NCBI GenBank assembly: GCA_009392815.1 | Contig: VFFS01000053.1 | Location: forward strand, 71,216-124,344 | Reading direction: 5' to 3' | Length of the DNA: 53,129 bases | From: SAR202 cluster bacterium | Lineage (GTDB): Bacteria > Chloroflexota > Dehalococcoidia > Lucifugimonadales > UBA826 | Part shown: positions 8,718 to 16,892 of the stretch, piece by piece | How the letters are laid out: every line of letters begins with the position of its first letter | How positions within the stretch are numbered: the stretch's first letter is position 1 | Made by a program: the position numbers and the translations under genes | The notes under the pieces: generated by a model | Seen by the model: only the letters and a program-made list of their open reading frames with translations | Database searches by the model: none | Told to the model about the DNA's origin: nothing

Positions 8718-9635
8718 GTGGAACTATTTGGTCAAATATGGAGCAGCGTCATCGTCCAACCGATGATAAATTCGCTGATTTTTCTATATAGCGTTGCTTT
8801 CAGTAACTTCGGAATCGCGATCGCGATATTTACGATAGCCATAAGAGGGGTGATGATGCCTCTTACTGTCAAACAAAGTAGGCAGATGAAAGCTATGTCG
8901 GCTCTTCAGCCAAAAATAAAGGAGATTCAGGCCAAATATTCCAAGGACAAACAGAGACAGTCTCAAGAAACGATGAAACTCTATAAGGAGCAAGGAGTCA
9001 ATCCAATTGGTTGCCTTGGCCCAATGTTCATACAGATGCCTATATGGATTGGACTATACCAAGCTATTATAAAAACTGTTCCATCCACCCCGGAAAGCCT
9101 GGTTGGGTTGTCGACTAACCTTTATCCGTGGTTGCCGATGGTAAAAGATGTCATTCCACTGGATAGTTCTTTTTTGTGGTTGAATTTGGCTCGTCCTGAT
9201 ACCTTACCAGTCCTGCCAATTATGGTTGGCGTTTCAATGTTCCTTATGCAAAAAATGACCATGATGCCTGCGGCTGATGACAAACAAGCATCAACTAATA
9301 AAATGATGCTATGGATGATGCCTTTAATGTTCGGTTTTTTTTCAATGCAGTTTCCCAGCGGCCTGGCTTTATATTGGGTTATTTCAAATGTTGTGGGTAT
9401 AGTTATTCAGGGTTTCATCACGGGATGGGACCCATTAGTGAATTTAGTAAATTTCAGAAGAGGTGTAGCACCAGAACCGGCAGTTTCACTGTCGGGCGCT
9501 ACAGGCTCTGTAGTTGAGGAGAGTGAGCAATATGAACTCAATACAGATGACGGGGAAAACAGTGGAGGACGCGATAGAGATCGCCCTAAGAGAACTAGAC
9601 GCCGACCAAGACGAGGTAGAAATCGACGTCGTTAG
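8718..9635 (+). CDS. yidC: Membrane protein insertase YidC/Oxa1 family
   Basis: Inserts and folds membrane proteins, with or without Sec. A 305-residue short-form YidC without the large periplasmic domain of Gram-negatives. The conserved core is visible: GVMMPLTVKQSRQMKAMSAL, NPIGCLGPMFIQMPIWIGLY, and GLALYWVISNVVGIVIQGF, with about five membrane spans. The strand-conserved Arg is present (AIRGVMMP). The start is GTG with GAAGGT upstream. The C-terminus is a very basic tail (RPKRTRRRPRRGRNRRR), a plausible ribosome-binding element. Its last 104 nt overlap the jag reading frame. Confidence 0.93.
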   Translation: MELFGQIWSSVIVQPMINSLIFLYSVAFSNFGIAIAIFTIAIRGVMMPLTVKQSRQMKAMSALQPKIKEIQAKYSKDKQRQSQETMKLYKEQGVNPIGCLGPMFIQMPIWIGLYQAIIKTVPSTPESLVGLSTNLYPWLPMVKDVIPLDSSFLWLNLARPDTLPVLPIMVGVSMFLMQKMTMMPAADDKQASTNKMMLWMMPLMFGFFSMQFPSGLALYWVISNVVGIVIQGFITGWDPLVNLVNFRRGVAPEPAVSLSGATGSVVEESEQYELNTDDGENSGGRDRDRPKRTRRRPRRGRNRRR

Positions 9636-10227
9636 TAGGGGAAAGGCTGGGGTTTTTGGTATAGGGAGTGAACCTGCCAAGGTTGTAGTCACCCGTATTC
9701 CCGATCGCGTTTTGGTTTCAGATAATGAATTCGCTGACTCGGATACAGAAGAGGCAACTGTGTCACATGGAGATGTCATTGAGTCTGGAAGAGAAACGAT
9801 CAATAAGTTGATTGACCTTATGGGAATAGAGGTGACTTCTACTTTGCGTCGAGCTGATAATGAAGATGGTGGTGGGCCTTTGTTCGAGATCGAAGGTGAC
9901 GATTCAGGGCTCTTGATTGGTCGAAGAGGTGAAACCCTCAGGTCATTTCAATTTTTGGTTAGGTTCCTGGTAAGCCAAAGTATGGGTGAGAGAACCAATG
10001 TATCGCTGGACGTGGAAGGATATGATGATAGAAGGAAGCAATCTCTCACGAATCTTGCTAAAAGAGTTTCACAGAGAGTAGTAAAGACAGGTCGGTCGAT
10101 AGAACTGGAACCAATGAATGCCCGTGAAAGACGTCTTGTGCATATGTCTTTGGCTGACAATGACGGTGTATATACAGAAAGTTCTGGTTCAGGAAATGAT
10201 CGGAAGATTGTTATATTCCCCAGCTAG
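9532..10227 (+). CDS. jag: RNA-binding protein Jag/KhpB
   Basis: 231 residues in three recognisable parts: a Jag-N domain (VEDAIEIALRELDADQDEVE to GVFGIG), a KH domain with the loop LIGRRGETLRS, and a C-terminal R3H domain (ERRLVHMSLADNDGV). Known family role: an RNA-binding partner of KhpA affecting cell envelope and division in Firmicutes. I chose the ATG at 9532 over a TTG at 9514 because GAGGAGAG precedes it at 9516-9522. The first ~34 codons overlap yidC in another frame. Confidence 0.92.
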   Translation: MNSIQMTGKTVEDAIEIALRELDADQDEVEIDVVSRGKAGVFGIGSEPAKVVVTRIPDRVLVSDNEFADSDTEEATVSHGDVIESGRETINKLIDLMGIEVTSTLRRADNEDGGGPLFEIEGDDSGLLIGRRGETLRSFQFLVRFLVSQSMGERTNVSLDVEGYDDRRKQSLTNLAKRVSQRVVKTGRSIELEPMNARERRLVHMSLADNDGVYTESSGSGNDRKIVIFPS

Positions 10228-11088
10228 GTGGACATTGCCAATAAAACTTTAGATGATGTCCAATATCTAGCAGTAGGACATTTATCCAAGGACGTATCTT
10301 CTGCAGGCCATGTTGCAGGAGGGGCTGTCTACTATGGAGCAGTTACTGCGGGGCGGCTAGGAATCAAACCAGGTATTCTCACTTCTTGTGCTCCTGACTT
10401 TAATTTTCCAAGAGAAATTAGAAATTGGCCTATCCGTTACGCTGAATCAAGAACCACCACTACTTTTGAGAACATATACGGTTGCACTAATGATCGTACT
10501 GATAGAAGGCAGTATGTACATGATGTTGCTGACCCTATTTCTCTGGATATACTTCCAGAATCATGGAGACAGGCTTCTATTCTTCACCTCGCCCCCTTGC
10601 TTGATGAAATCCCTGTTCAAATCATTGACTTGTTTCCTGAATCATTGATTGTTGCTTCGATTCAAGGTTGGACTAGAAGAATTGGGATAAACGGACGAGT
10701 CTATGCTAGCAGTTGGGAGGGGTTAGACGTCCTGCCAAGAATTGATGTTGCAATATGCTCTCGACAGGATGCTTATAGTGAAGACGACATCGTTCATTGG
10801 AGTAATCTCGCCAGAGTTTTGATTGTTACAAATGGTAGTCACGGAGTTACCGTCTATTCCGGCGAAAGTGTGTTTGAATTGGAATCATTGAATGTTACCG
10901 AAATTGACCCAACTGGAGCCGGCGATGTGTTTTCAGCTGCCTTTGCGGTTAGATTCTTTGAAACTGGTAATTTACTAGAGTCATCCGATTTTGCATCAGT
11001 TGTTGCTGGCTTAAGCGTCCGATCTCAGGGAGTTTCGGCAATTCCCTACAAAAAAGAAGTCGAGCTATTCAGACAAAAACATCTATAA
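10228..11088 (+). CDS. PfkB/ribokinase-family carbohydrate kinase
   Basis: 286 residues. The C-terminal PfkB signature is present (DPTGAGDVFSAAFAVRF), with the catalytic Asp in GAGD and the anion hole. The N-terminal GG motif is reduced to GHVAGGAVYYGAVTAGRLG. The GTG start directly abuts the jag stop (TAG/GTG), so it is probably translated by coupling; no independent ribosome site is seen. Substrate (sugar, nucleoside or other) not predictable. It continues the yidC-jag transcript. Confidence 0.8.
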   Translation: MDIANKTLDDVQYLAVGHLSKDVSSAGHVAGGAVYYGAVTAGRLGIKPGILTSCAPDFNFPREIRNWPIRYAESRTTTTFENIYGCTNDRTDRRQYVHDVADPISLDILPESWRQASILHLAPLLDEIPVQIIDLFPESLIVASIQGWTRRIGINGRVYASSWEGLDVLPRIDVAICSRQDAYSEDDIVHWSNLARVLIVTNGSHGVTVYSGESVFELESLNVTEIDPTGAGDVFSAAFAVRFFETGNLLESSDFASVVAGLSVRSQGVSAIPYKKEVELFRQKHL

Positions 11089-11127
11089 CTTAAACATGGT
11101 CTTTGTGACTGTAACCCTTCAGTATTG

Positions 11128-11156
11128 TTGCTTAACCCATCACTCTTTTACATAAT
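11128..11156 (+). promoter_or_regulatory. Possible promoter for the AI-2E-type permease
   Basis: TTGCTT (11128-11133) and CATAAT (11151-11156) with 17 bp between them, about 70 nt before the gene. The match is moderate. The rest of the 140-nt gap shows nothing else. Confidence 0.4.
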
Positions 11157-11228
11157 TGGTCTAAATAGTGTGGGGAGTTTTATATTAATTAACCGATAGT
11201 GTTTTAGTCCTGATCAAGTTGGAGAGTC

Positions 11229-12374
11229 ATGGGCCTATCTTTAGAAAAATCCGCCAAAGTTGCGCTGTACATTTTTCTAGCGGCGGTCGTCGTATTTGTT
11301 TTGTATCAAATAAAAGGAGCTCTGTTTCCGTTTGTAATCGGTATTGTTTTGACATACTTACTTCACCCAGTTGTAGGTGTTGTAGAAAAGGTTTTACCTG
11401 GAAAAACTTTATATCCGAAGCTATCTCGGGGTATTTCTATATTCATAGTGTATTTGCTGGTAACTATTTTTCTGGTTGTAGCTTTCTTGCTAATAGTGCC
11501 CCCTCTTTTCAGTCAATCGACAGAACTCATAGGCAAACTACCGGTGTTTGTTAATGAAGCAATAAACAGGGTGGATGCTTGGAACAAAGGATACTCAACT
11601 AGCCTTCCAGAACCTCTACGATACGAAATAGGTGGTGTTTTGGCTGCCGTTGGTTGGATTATCGACAACCTGGGAGTCATTGTTCTTTCCTACCTACAAA
11701 GTTTTTTAAGCCGCACTGCTGTAGCCGTTGTACATGCTTTCACTCTTGTAATTGGTCTAATTGCGGTCCCAATATTTGTGTTTTATTTATTGAAGGATCG
11801 AGAGAAAATACGAGAGTCTGTCATAGACGTGTTTCCTCCTGATATACAGATACACGTGGTGTATGTTCTAAAAATTTTGAATCGCGTCGTTGGAGCATAC
11901 GTAAGAGCCCAAGTTACACTTGCTGCCGTAGTTGGAGTTTTAATATCAGTTGGGTTGTTCTTGATTGGGGTGGACTACGCTATACTCCTCGGCGCAGTGG
12001 CTGGTGTGTTTGAGTTCATTCCCTTGGTTGGGGCTTGGCTTGGTTTCATTCCCGCTGTCGTGGTCGTACTTTCTACTTCCCCAGATAAGTTTATTTGGGT
12101 TTTGATACTTTACGGAGGAGTTCAACTCATTCAAGGGGCATTTTTGGTCCCGAGGATTCAGAGTTTCGCGATTAAAATACATCCGTTGTTGATTTTAGTC
12201 TCGATATTGATAGGGAGTGAAATTGGAGGATTATGGGGAGTGATTTTGGGACCCCCTGTAGCCGCTTCTGCAAAGGATCTCATCATATATTTCTCCAATG
12301 TGAAAAAGAATAATGTTCTAAGTGAGGTGGTTTCTACTCAAAGCCCTTCTATCTCTGAAGACACGACGGATTAA
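11229..12374 (+). CDS. AI-2E transporter family (TqsA/PerM-like) permease
   Basis: 381 residues with about eight hydrophobic spans. The AI-2E/UPF0118 family pattern is visible: an N-terminal pair of helices, VIGLIAVPIFVFYLLKDREK in the middle, then VGVLISVGLFLIGVDYAILL, FIPLVGAWLGFIPAVVV, and ILIGSEIGGLWGVILGPPVA near the end. Members export autoinducer-2 or exchange Na+/H+, but most are uncharacterised, so the substrate is open. GGAGAG precedes the ATG. Confidence 0.88.
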   Translation: MGLSLEKSAKVALYIFLAAVVVFVLYQIKGALFPFVIGIVLTYLLHPVVGVVEKVLPGKTLYPKLSRGISIFIVYLLVTIFLVVAFLLIVPPLFSQSTELIGKLPVFVNEAINRVDAWNKGYSTSLPEPLRYEIGGVLAAVGWIIDNLGVIVLSYLQSFLSRTAVAVVHAFTLVIGLIAVPIFVFYLLKDREKIRESVIDVFPPDIQIHVVYVLKILNRVVGAYVRAQVTLAAVVGVLISVGLFLIGVDYAILLGAVAGVFEFIPLVGAWLGFIPAVVVVLSTSPDKFIWVLILYGGVQLIQGAFLVPRIQSFAIKIHPLLILVSILIGSEIGGLWGVILGPPVAASAKDLIIYFSNVKKNNVLSEVVSTQSPSISEDTTD

Positions 12375-12388
12375 ACAGTATAGTTAAG

Positions 12389-13099
12389 ATGATAAATGTA
12401 GAGTATTTTGACGATAGAAAAATAGCGATTATAGAGTTGCCAGATAGGGATATAGATGAATCGACCCAATGGGATTTTGAAGACATCTGTAGCTCAATTT
12501 CACAGGATTCAAAAGTTAGGGTCGTGGTTTTAACCTCTAATTCTCCGGATTTTGTTTCGACTGTTTGGACAAGTAGCTTTAATTTGGCACCCTCTGTATC
12601 GGCGATAAAGCAACCGGTTTTGGGTGTCATATCTAGAAATGCCCATGGCATTGGCCTAGAGATACTTTTGGCATGTGACATAAGGGTTTGTGTGTCAACG
12701 AGTGAATTCTCCATGTCTCATCTTATGCACGGGGTGATACCTTCCAACGGCGGTACTCAGAGATTACCTAGGTTGGTAGGACAAGGTAGGGCTTTAGAGA
12801 TCATATTGACTGGCAGACTTGTCAAAGCGCATGAAGCTCTTGAGATGGGTATGGTCCATCAGATCTCCGATAATGATCCTGTAAAGGATGCCTGCCTTAT
12901 AGCAAAAAAAGTTGCTTCTCATGGACCTAAGGCGGCCCAATATCTCAAAGAGGTAATCTATGCGGGAGCCGAAATGACGTTGGGTCAAGGTATGAATTTG
13001 GAGGCCGATATGAGCGTTATCCTTCAAAGTACATCAGATAGAACAGAAGGTATCAATTCGTTTTTGGAAAGGCGCGCGCCAAGTTTCAAGGGAGACTAA
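12389..13099 (+). CDS. Crotonase-fold protein, probably lacking hydratase activity
   Basis: Enoyl-CoA hydratase/isomerase fold, 236 residues. The second half is well conserved (VIPSNGGTQRLPRLVG, ILTGRLVKAHEALEMGMV). One catalytic Glu is kept in GIGLEILLACDIR. The second catalytic Glu, normally in PE-x3-G, is replaced (MSHLMHG). The first oxyanion-hole motif (usual FCAGADL) is degenerate (SPDFVSTVWTSSF). So a classical syn-hydratase reaction is unlikely. It may be a different crotonase activity or a partner of the intact crotonase just downstream. It is 14 nt after the AI-2E gene, probably in the same transcript. Confidence 0.8.
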   Translation: MINVEYFDDRKIAIIELPDRDIDESTQWDFEDICSSISQDSKVRVVVLTSNSPDFVSTVWTSSFNLAPSVSAIKQPVLGVISRNAHGIGLEILLACDIRVCVSTSEFSMSHLMHGVIPSNGGTQRLPRLVGQGRALEIILTGRLVKAHEALEMGMVHQISDNDPVKDACLIAKKVASHGPKAAQYLKEVIYAGAEMTLGQGMNLEADMSVILQSTSDRTEGINSFLERRAPSFKGD

Positions 13100-13104
13100 T
13101 CAAT

Positions 13105-13824
13105 ATTCAAAATCCTGTTGTTCTATATGAGTGTTCCGGCGATGTCGCGACTATTACTCTGAACCGCCCTTCTTATATTAATGCGTTTTCTGTACAAATG
13201 AGGGATGAGCTTTACGAAACGCTAAAGCTTTTACGAGATGATCCAAATGCTAAAGTGGCTATTTTGAAAGGATCTGGAGAACGTGGGTTCTGCGCAGGGG
13301 CAGACCTGACCGAGTTTGGCACTGCGCCGTCGCAAGTCATTGCTAGGGAGGTGAGATGGGAACGGGATTTATGGGGTCTTTTTCATACTCAGCCGAAACC
13401 GATAGTGGCGGCTCTTCATGGGTATGTGATTGGCTCAGGAATCGAAATAGCCTCATTATGTGATATTCGGATAGCGGCAGATAATTGTATATTTCGTATG
13501 CCTGAAGTAGCTCTTGGTATGGTGCCTGCAGCTGGAGGTACTCAAACTATACCGCGCCTGATTGGGACATCTCGTACTTCTGAATTTATATTGAGTAATA
13601 GGGTAATGGAAGTGGGGGAGGCAAGAAAGATAGGACTGGTAGACAGGGTGGTGCCCAGGTCGGAATTACTCAAAGAATGCCTGTCAGTATCCAGAATACT
13701 TTCAAGACATGATAATTCTGCACTTATCCTTGCGCGAAGAGCTATTTTGCTTGGATTAGATCTCTCTCTGTCGGAAGGTTTGAAACTAGAGAAAAGATTT
13801 GCAGAAACATTGTCAGTTGTTTAG
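13105..13824 (+). CDS. Enoyl-CoA hydratase/isomerase family protein with apparent ATT start
   Basis: Crotonase with a complete motif set: oxyanion hole GFCAGADL, GSGIEIASLCDIRIA with the first Glu, PEVALGMVPAAGGTQ with the second Glu, and RLIGTSR. It should hydrate enoyl-CoA or act similarly in acyl-CoA degradation. The first ATG in frame is at 13198, which would delete the conserved N-terminus (VVLYECSGDVATITLNRP, read continuously from 13105). No ATG, GTG or TTG exists upstream before an in-frame stop at 13039. An ATT at 13105 lies 10 nt after AAGGGAG, and an ATC at 13099 overlaps the preceding stop. I give ATT as the likely start. Confidence 0.75.
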   Translation: MQNPVVLYECSGDVATITLNRPSYINAFSVQMRDELYETLKLLRDDPNAKVAILKGSGERGFCAGADLTEFGTAPSQVIAREVRWERDLWGLFHTQPKPIVAALHGYVIGSGIEIASLCDIRIAADNCIFRMPEVALGMVPAAGGTQTIPRLIGTSRTSEFILSNRVMEVGEARKIGLVDRVVPRSELLKECLSVSRILSRHDNSALILARRAILLGLDLSLSEGLKLEKRFAETLSVV

Positions 13825-13833
13825 ATCATCCGT

Positions 13834-13907
13834 TGGCTGCCCGGCCAGGATTCGAACCTGGGTCGAAGGATTCAAAGTCCTTAGTGCTACCGCTACACCA
13901 CCGGGCA
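13834..13907 (-). tRNA. tRNA-Gln (anticodon TTG)
   Basis: Complete cloverleaf on the minus strand. The acceptor arm TGCCCGG (13901-13907) pairs with 13838-13844. The anticodon arm AAGGA/TCCTT encloses the loop CTTTGAA (anticodon TTG, reading CAA). The T-arm has GTTCGAATC. The 3' CCA is encoded (13834-13836). A TATACT hexamer lies 18-23 nt upstream and could be its -10 element. Confidence 0.95.
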
Positions 13908-14074
13908 TTCTTCAACAGTATTTCAGTATAGAGCATTTTGACCAACAATATTGTCGGATCCTGTGATTTGTTTGTCGCCTTGATCTGGAATGTTATGGCA
14001 GGAAGGAAATCGAAAGAAATACACGAGTCGGAGAAAGTAAGGGTGTTGTTTTCAGATTTGGAATCAGATCCAGA

Positions 14075-14446
14075 TTAGAAATACTGTCTTCCAAGCCACA
14101 GTCCGATCCCTGCAGCTGCTAATCCTACGATAACACTACCGAATATGTTTGTGGACGCTGTTATGTAGTCGCCATCTTCAAACAAACGAAAACTGGCTAC
14201 CGTGACAGTTGAAAAGGTGGTGAATGAACCGCAAAACCCTATCGCCAGGAACATTGTGACTGCCTCTGGAAGATTCGTTCTAGATGAAGTCATACCAGCG
14301 ATTAATCCCAGTATTAATGACCCCGAGATATTCACAGCGAATGTGCCTAAGATTGTTTGCCCAATTAACCCGGTTAAGAGCTTATCGACGCCATACCTAG
14401 ATACGGCACCAAGAGCTCCTCCTACTCCGATCAAAATCAAATTCAA
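14075..14446 (-). CDS. crcB: Fluoride ion channel CrcB/Fluc
   Basis: 123-residue, four-span protein. Family signature residues: GGALGAVSRYGVD near the N-terminus, NISGSLILGL with the channel Asn, and GFCGSFTTFSTVTVAS with the central Na+/Phe-track segment. It exports fluoride as a dual-topology dimer. Only one copy is here, so it would be a homodimer. It lies 6 nt downstream of trxB. No room exists for its own fluoride riboswitch, so it is probably co-transcribed. Confidence 0.9.
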   Translation of the reverse strand: MNLILIGVGGALGAVSRYGVDKLLTGLIGQTILGTFAVNISGSLILGLIAGMTSSRTNLPEAVTMFLAIGFCGSFTTFSTVTVASFRLFEDGDYITASTNIFGSVIVGLAAAGIGLWLGRQYF

Positions 14447-14452
14447 CAGCGG

Positions 14453-15385
14453 CTACCTCGTACTCCAAATGCCAGATTTTACATATTCGAAGGCAGTTAT
14501 TGCTGCAGTTGCTCCGTCGCCAGCTGCAGCAATCAATTGAGATGCAGACTGGCTTCTTATATCCCCTGCGGCTAATATCCCTGCCTTGGATGTTCTCATC
14601 CGAGAATCTGTTTTTATATGACCTCCGCCATCCAGCTCCATCAAAGGTGACAAATAATCTGAATTTGGTTCAAGTCCAACAAAGATGAATACCCCGTCAG
14701 TGTCGATTCGGGTAGTCTCTCCTGAGACCAAGTTTCTGAGAGAGGCTCCATCCACCATTTCATTTCCGTGTATTTCGGTAATTTCTACGTTGGTATGTAT
14801 ATTAATCTTGTCGTTGGCATTTGCCCTGTCTACAAGAACCTTTTGCCCATGGAGGGTTTCTCCCCTACAAAAGATTTCTACGCTGCCAGCGAAATTTGTT
14901 AGGGTTAAAGCTTCCTCAAGGGCTGAATCACCGCCCCCAATTACGCAAACATTTTGGTCAATGAAAAATGCGCCATCACAAGTCGCGCAGTAAGAGACTC
15001 CAGCGCCTACCAGTTCGTCTTCCCCTTTAACTTGAAGCTTACGAAGACTTGATCCACCCGCAATTATTATTGCTTTTGTGCTTTTGGCACCAGCGGTAGT
15101 TTGTACGATCCATCTATCGTTTTCATCTGTAATATCTGTTACCTCAGATAATTCAATATCTACCCCGTTTGACATTGCCTGATCTTGCATTTTTGCTGTC
15201 AATTCGGCCCCAGATATACCCTCAGGAAATCCGGGATAATCTTCTATATGCTCTGAATTTATCACCTGTCCTCCTGGCATCAATTGCTCAAGAATAACCG
15301 TATTCAGTCCTAGTCTGGACGCAAATATGCCTGATGACATCCCAGCGGCCCCTCCACCTATAATTACTAGATCTTTTTCCGTCAT
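14453..15385 (-). CDS. trxB: Thioredoxin reductase
   Basis: NADPH-dependent FAD enzyme that reduces thioredoxin. Visible: FAD-binding IIGGGAAGMSSGIFA (8-22), redox pair Cys133/Cys136 (SYCATCDG), NADPH-binding VIGGGDSALEEALTL, and C-terminal AGILAAGDIRSQSASQLIAA. The length of 310 is typical. AAGGAAATTTA precedes the ATG. It lies between the aminotransferase and crcB on one strand, likely one operon. Confidence 0.93.
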   Translation of the reverse strand: MTEKDLVIIGGGAAGMSSGIFASRLGLNTVILEQLMPGGQVINSEHIEDYPGFPEGISGAELTAKMQDQAMSNGVDIELSEVTDITDENDRWIVQTTAGAKSTKAIIIAGGSSLRKLQVKGEDELVGAGVSYCATCDGAFFIDQNVCVIGGGDSALEEALTLTNFAGSVEIFCRGETLHGQKVLVDRANANDKINIHTNVEITEIHGNEMVDGASLRNLVSGETTRIDTDGVFIFVGLEPNSDYLSPLMELDGGGHIKTDSRMRTSKAGILAAGDIRSQSASQLIAAAGDGATAAITAFEYVKSGIWSTR

Positions 15386-15402
15386 TAAATTTCCTTCAAG
15401 TC

Positions 15403-16731
15403 TTACAAATTCCCTTGGTTTTTCAGGTCCATGAAAGCCAGTTCGAATGCATCCAAGGTTTCGTCTATATCTTCCTCTTCGTGAGTTGCGCTCAGTATAA
15501 AGCGCGTTCCCGAATGGACTCCTCTGTTCAATAATGCCAGATTCAACTGGGCATTCCGTATACTGTCGGTACTAATTTTCATATCTCGATCGGTCATCAG
15601 ACATATTTCCCGATCACATTCATGTTCTACACCCAAGCGAAGGTGTATGAGTGAATTAATTCCGCTTGCACATCCTGGAATCTCAAGCTTAGCAAGAAGC
15701 CCATTCAAACCTGATTTTAACCTTTGGCCCATTGAGTTTGCCTTATCATTTATCGGTTCATTTTGTAGGAGTTTCAAAGCGGTAATCCCCGCTACTGCTG
15801 ATAAGGGATTCGCATTGAATGTTCCGTTATGTGCAATGCGCCTGTTTCTATCCCATTCAGGGTCTCCTGAAGGCTCGATCATGTTAATTATTTCTGCCTT
15901 GCCAGCCACAGCCCCGCCGGGTAGTCCACCCCCCAATATTTTGGCCAAGGTCGTCATGTCGGGGGTTATTCCATAATGGCTCTGAGCTCCACCTTTTGAG
16001 ATTCTGAAACCGGTCACGACTTCATCGAATATCAATACAATATTTTTTTGGAGGGTAAGATCTCTTAGTTCTTGTAAGAAGGAAGGAATTATTGGATTAA
16101 GTCCCATATGGGCGCCAGTTGGTTCTAATATGACTGCGGCAACATCATCATTTTCATCCAATACCTTTTGGACGACTGAAATATCGTTGGGTGGAATCAC
16201 TATCATAGTTTCTGCAATCTCGTTTGGAATCCCACCTATCCCATCTCCATCGAAAGATACGTAATCGCTCCAACCATGAAAGTGGTCCTTAAATTTGATT
16301 ACTTTTTTTCTGCCTGTGTATGCCCTTGCCATTCTGATAGCCATCATGTCCGCTTCTGTACCAGAACTGTGGAATCTGACCTTTTCTGCACTTGGTATCA
16401 AATCCATAACCATTTGACCCCACTCTATCTCTAGGTCAGTAGAGCCGCTGAGGTGAGTTCCTTTGGTGATTTGATTTTGTATGGCTGAAACTATGTCTGG
16501 ATGGGAATGCCCCAGAATTAGTGAGCCATGGCCACTCCAAAAATCTATTATTTTGTTTCCGTCTACGTCATATTTATTTGGTCCCTGAGCGTGTGTGTAA
16601 TACAGCTGGAACGGATGTTGTCTTCTAGCATCATGGGTAACTCCGTTGGGGAACATTTCCTTAGCGGTTTCATGTCTCAGTCTGGAATTGGGATGCAGGT
16701 CGATAAATTGTTGTTCAATGTCGGTAGGCAT
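15403..16731 (-). CDS. Class III PLP aminotransferase, glutamate-1-semialdehyde aminomutase-like
   Basis: 442 residues. PLP site: LIFDEVVTGFR with the cofactor Asp, and TTLAKILGGGLPGGA with the Schiff-base Lys. HFHGWSDYV and SSGTEADMMAIRMARAYTGR match the HemL-like branch (COG0001). True HemL usually has TLGKIIGGGLPVGA and clusters with heme genes. The neighbours here (trxB, crcB, threonine synthase) do not suggest heme synthesis, so another amino-acid or amine substrate is equally possible. Confidence 0.82.
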   Translation of the reverse strand: MPTDIEQQFIDLHPNSRLRHETAKEMFPNGVTHDARRQHPFQLYYTHAQGPNKYDVDGNKIIDFWSGHGSLILGHSHPDIVSAIQNQITKGTHLSGSTDLEIEWGQMVMDLIPSAEKVRFHSSGTEADMMAIRMARAYTGRKKVIKFKDHFHGWSDYVSFDGDGIGGIPNEIAETMIVIPPNDISVVQKVLDENDDVAAVILEPTGAHMGLNPIIPSFLQELRDLTLQKNIVLIFDEVVTGFRISKGGAQSHYGITPDMTTLAKILGGGLPGGAVAGKAEIINMIEPSGDPEWDRNRRIAHNGTFNANPLSAVAGITALKLLQNEPINDKANSMGQRLKSGLNGLLAKLEIPGCASGINSLIHLRLGVEHECDREICLMTDRDMKISTDSIRNAQLNLALLNRGVHSGTRFILSATHEEEDIDETLDAFELAFMDLKNQGNL

Positions 16732-16816
16732 TTTTGTACCTCTTAAAAACTAAATGAAGTCCCAATAATGGAAAGTGGATATTGTACGTTGCCGTTGTAT
16801 GATAGCTCGTGGACAT

Positions 16817-16851
16817 TCAAAGAGAAAATAACCTTGTGGGTTTCTCTTTGA
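16817..16851. promoter_or_regulatory. 11-bp perfect inverted repeat in a divergent intergenic region
   Basis: An 11-bp perfect stem (16817-16827 with 16841-16851) has a 13-nt loop. It lies between the divergent aminotransferase and threonine synthase genes, about 40 nt before the latter. No T-run follows on either strand, so a terminator is unlikely. An operator or a leader hairpin is possible. Function unknown. Confidence 0.45.
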
Positions 16852-16892
16852 TGTAGGTGAATATTTACCTTAGTTTATGAAATGGATTGTTA

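Noticed and set aside
13990-14077. Short frames (16-27 codons) between tRNA-Gln and crcB
   Set aside because: No ribosome site of the usual quality, no recognisable sequence, and both fit chance. The stretch is best left as intergenic.
14447-14452. Fluoride riboswitch before crcB
   Set aside because: Only 6 nt separate trxB and crcB, leaving no room for the element directly upstream.
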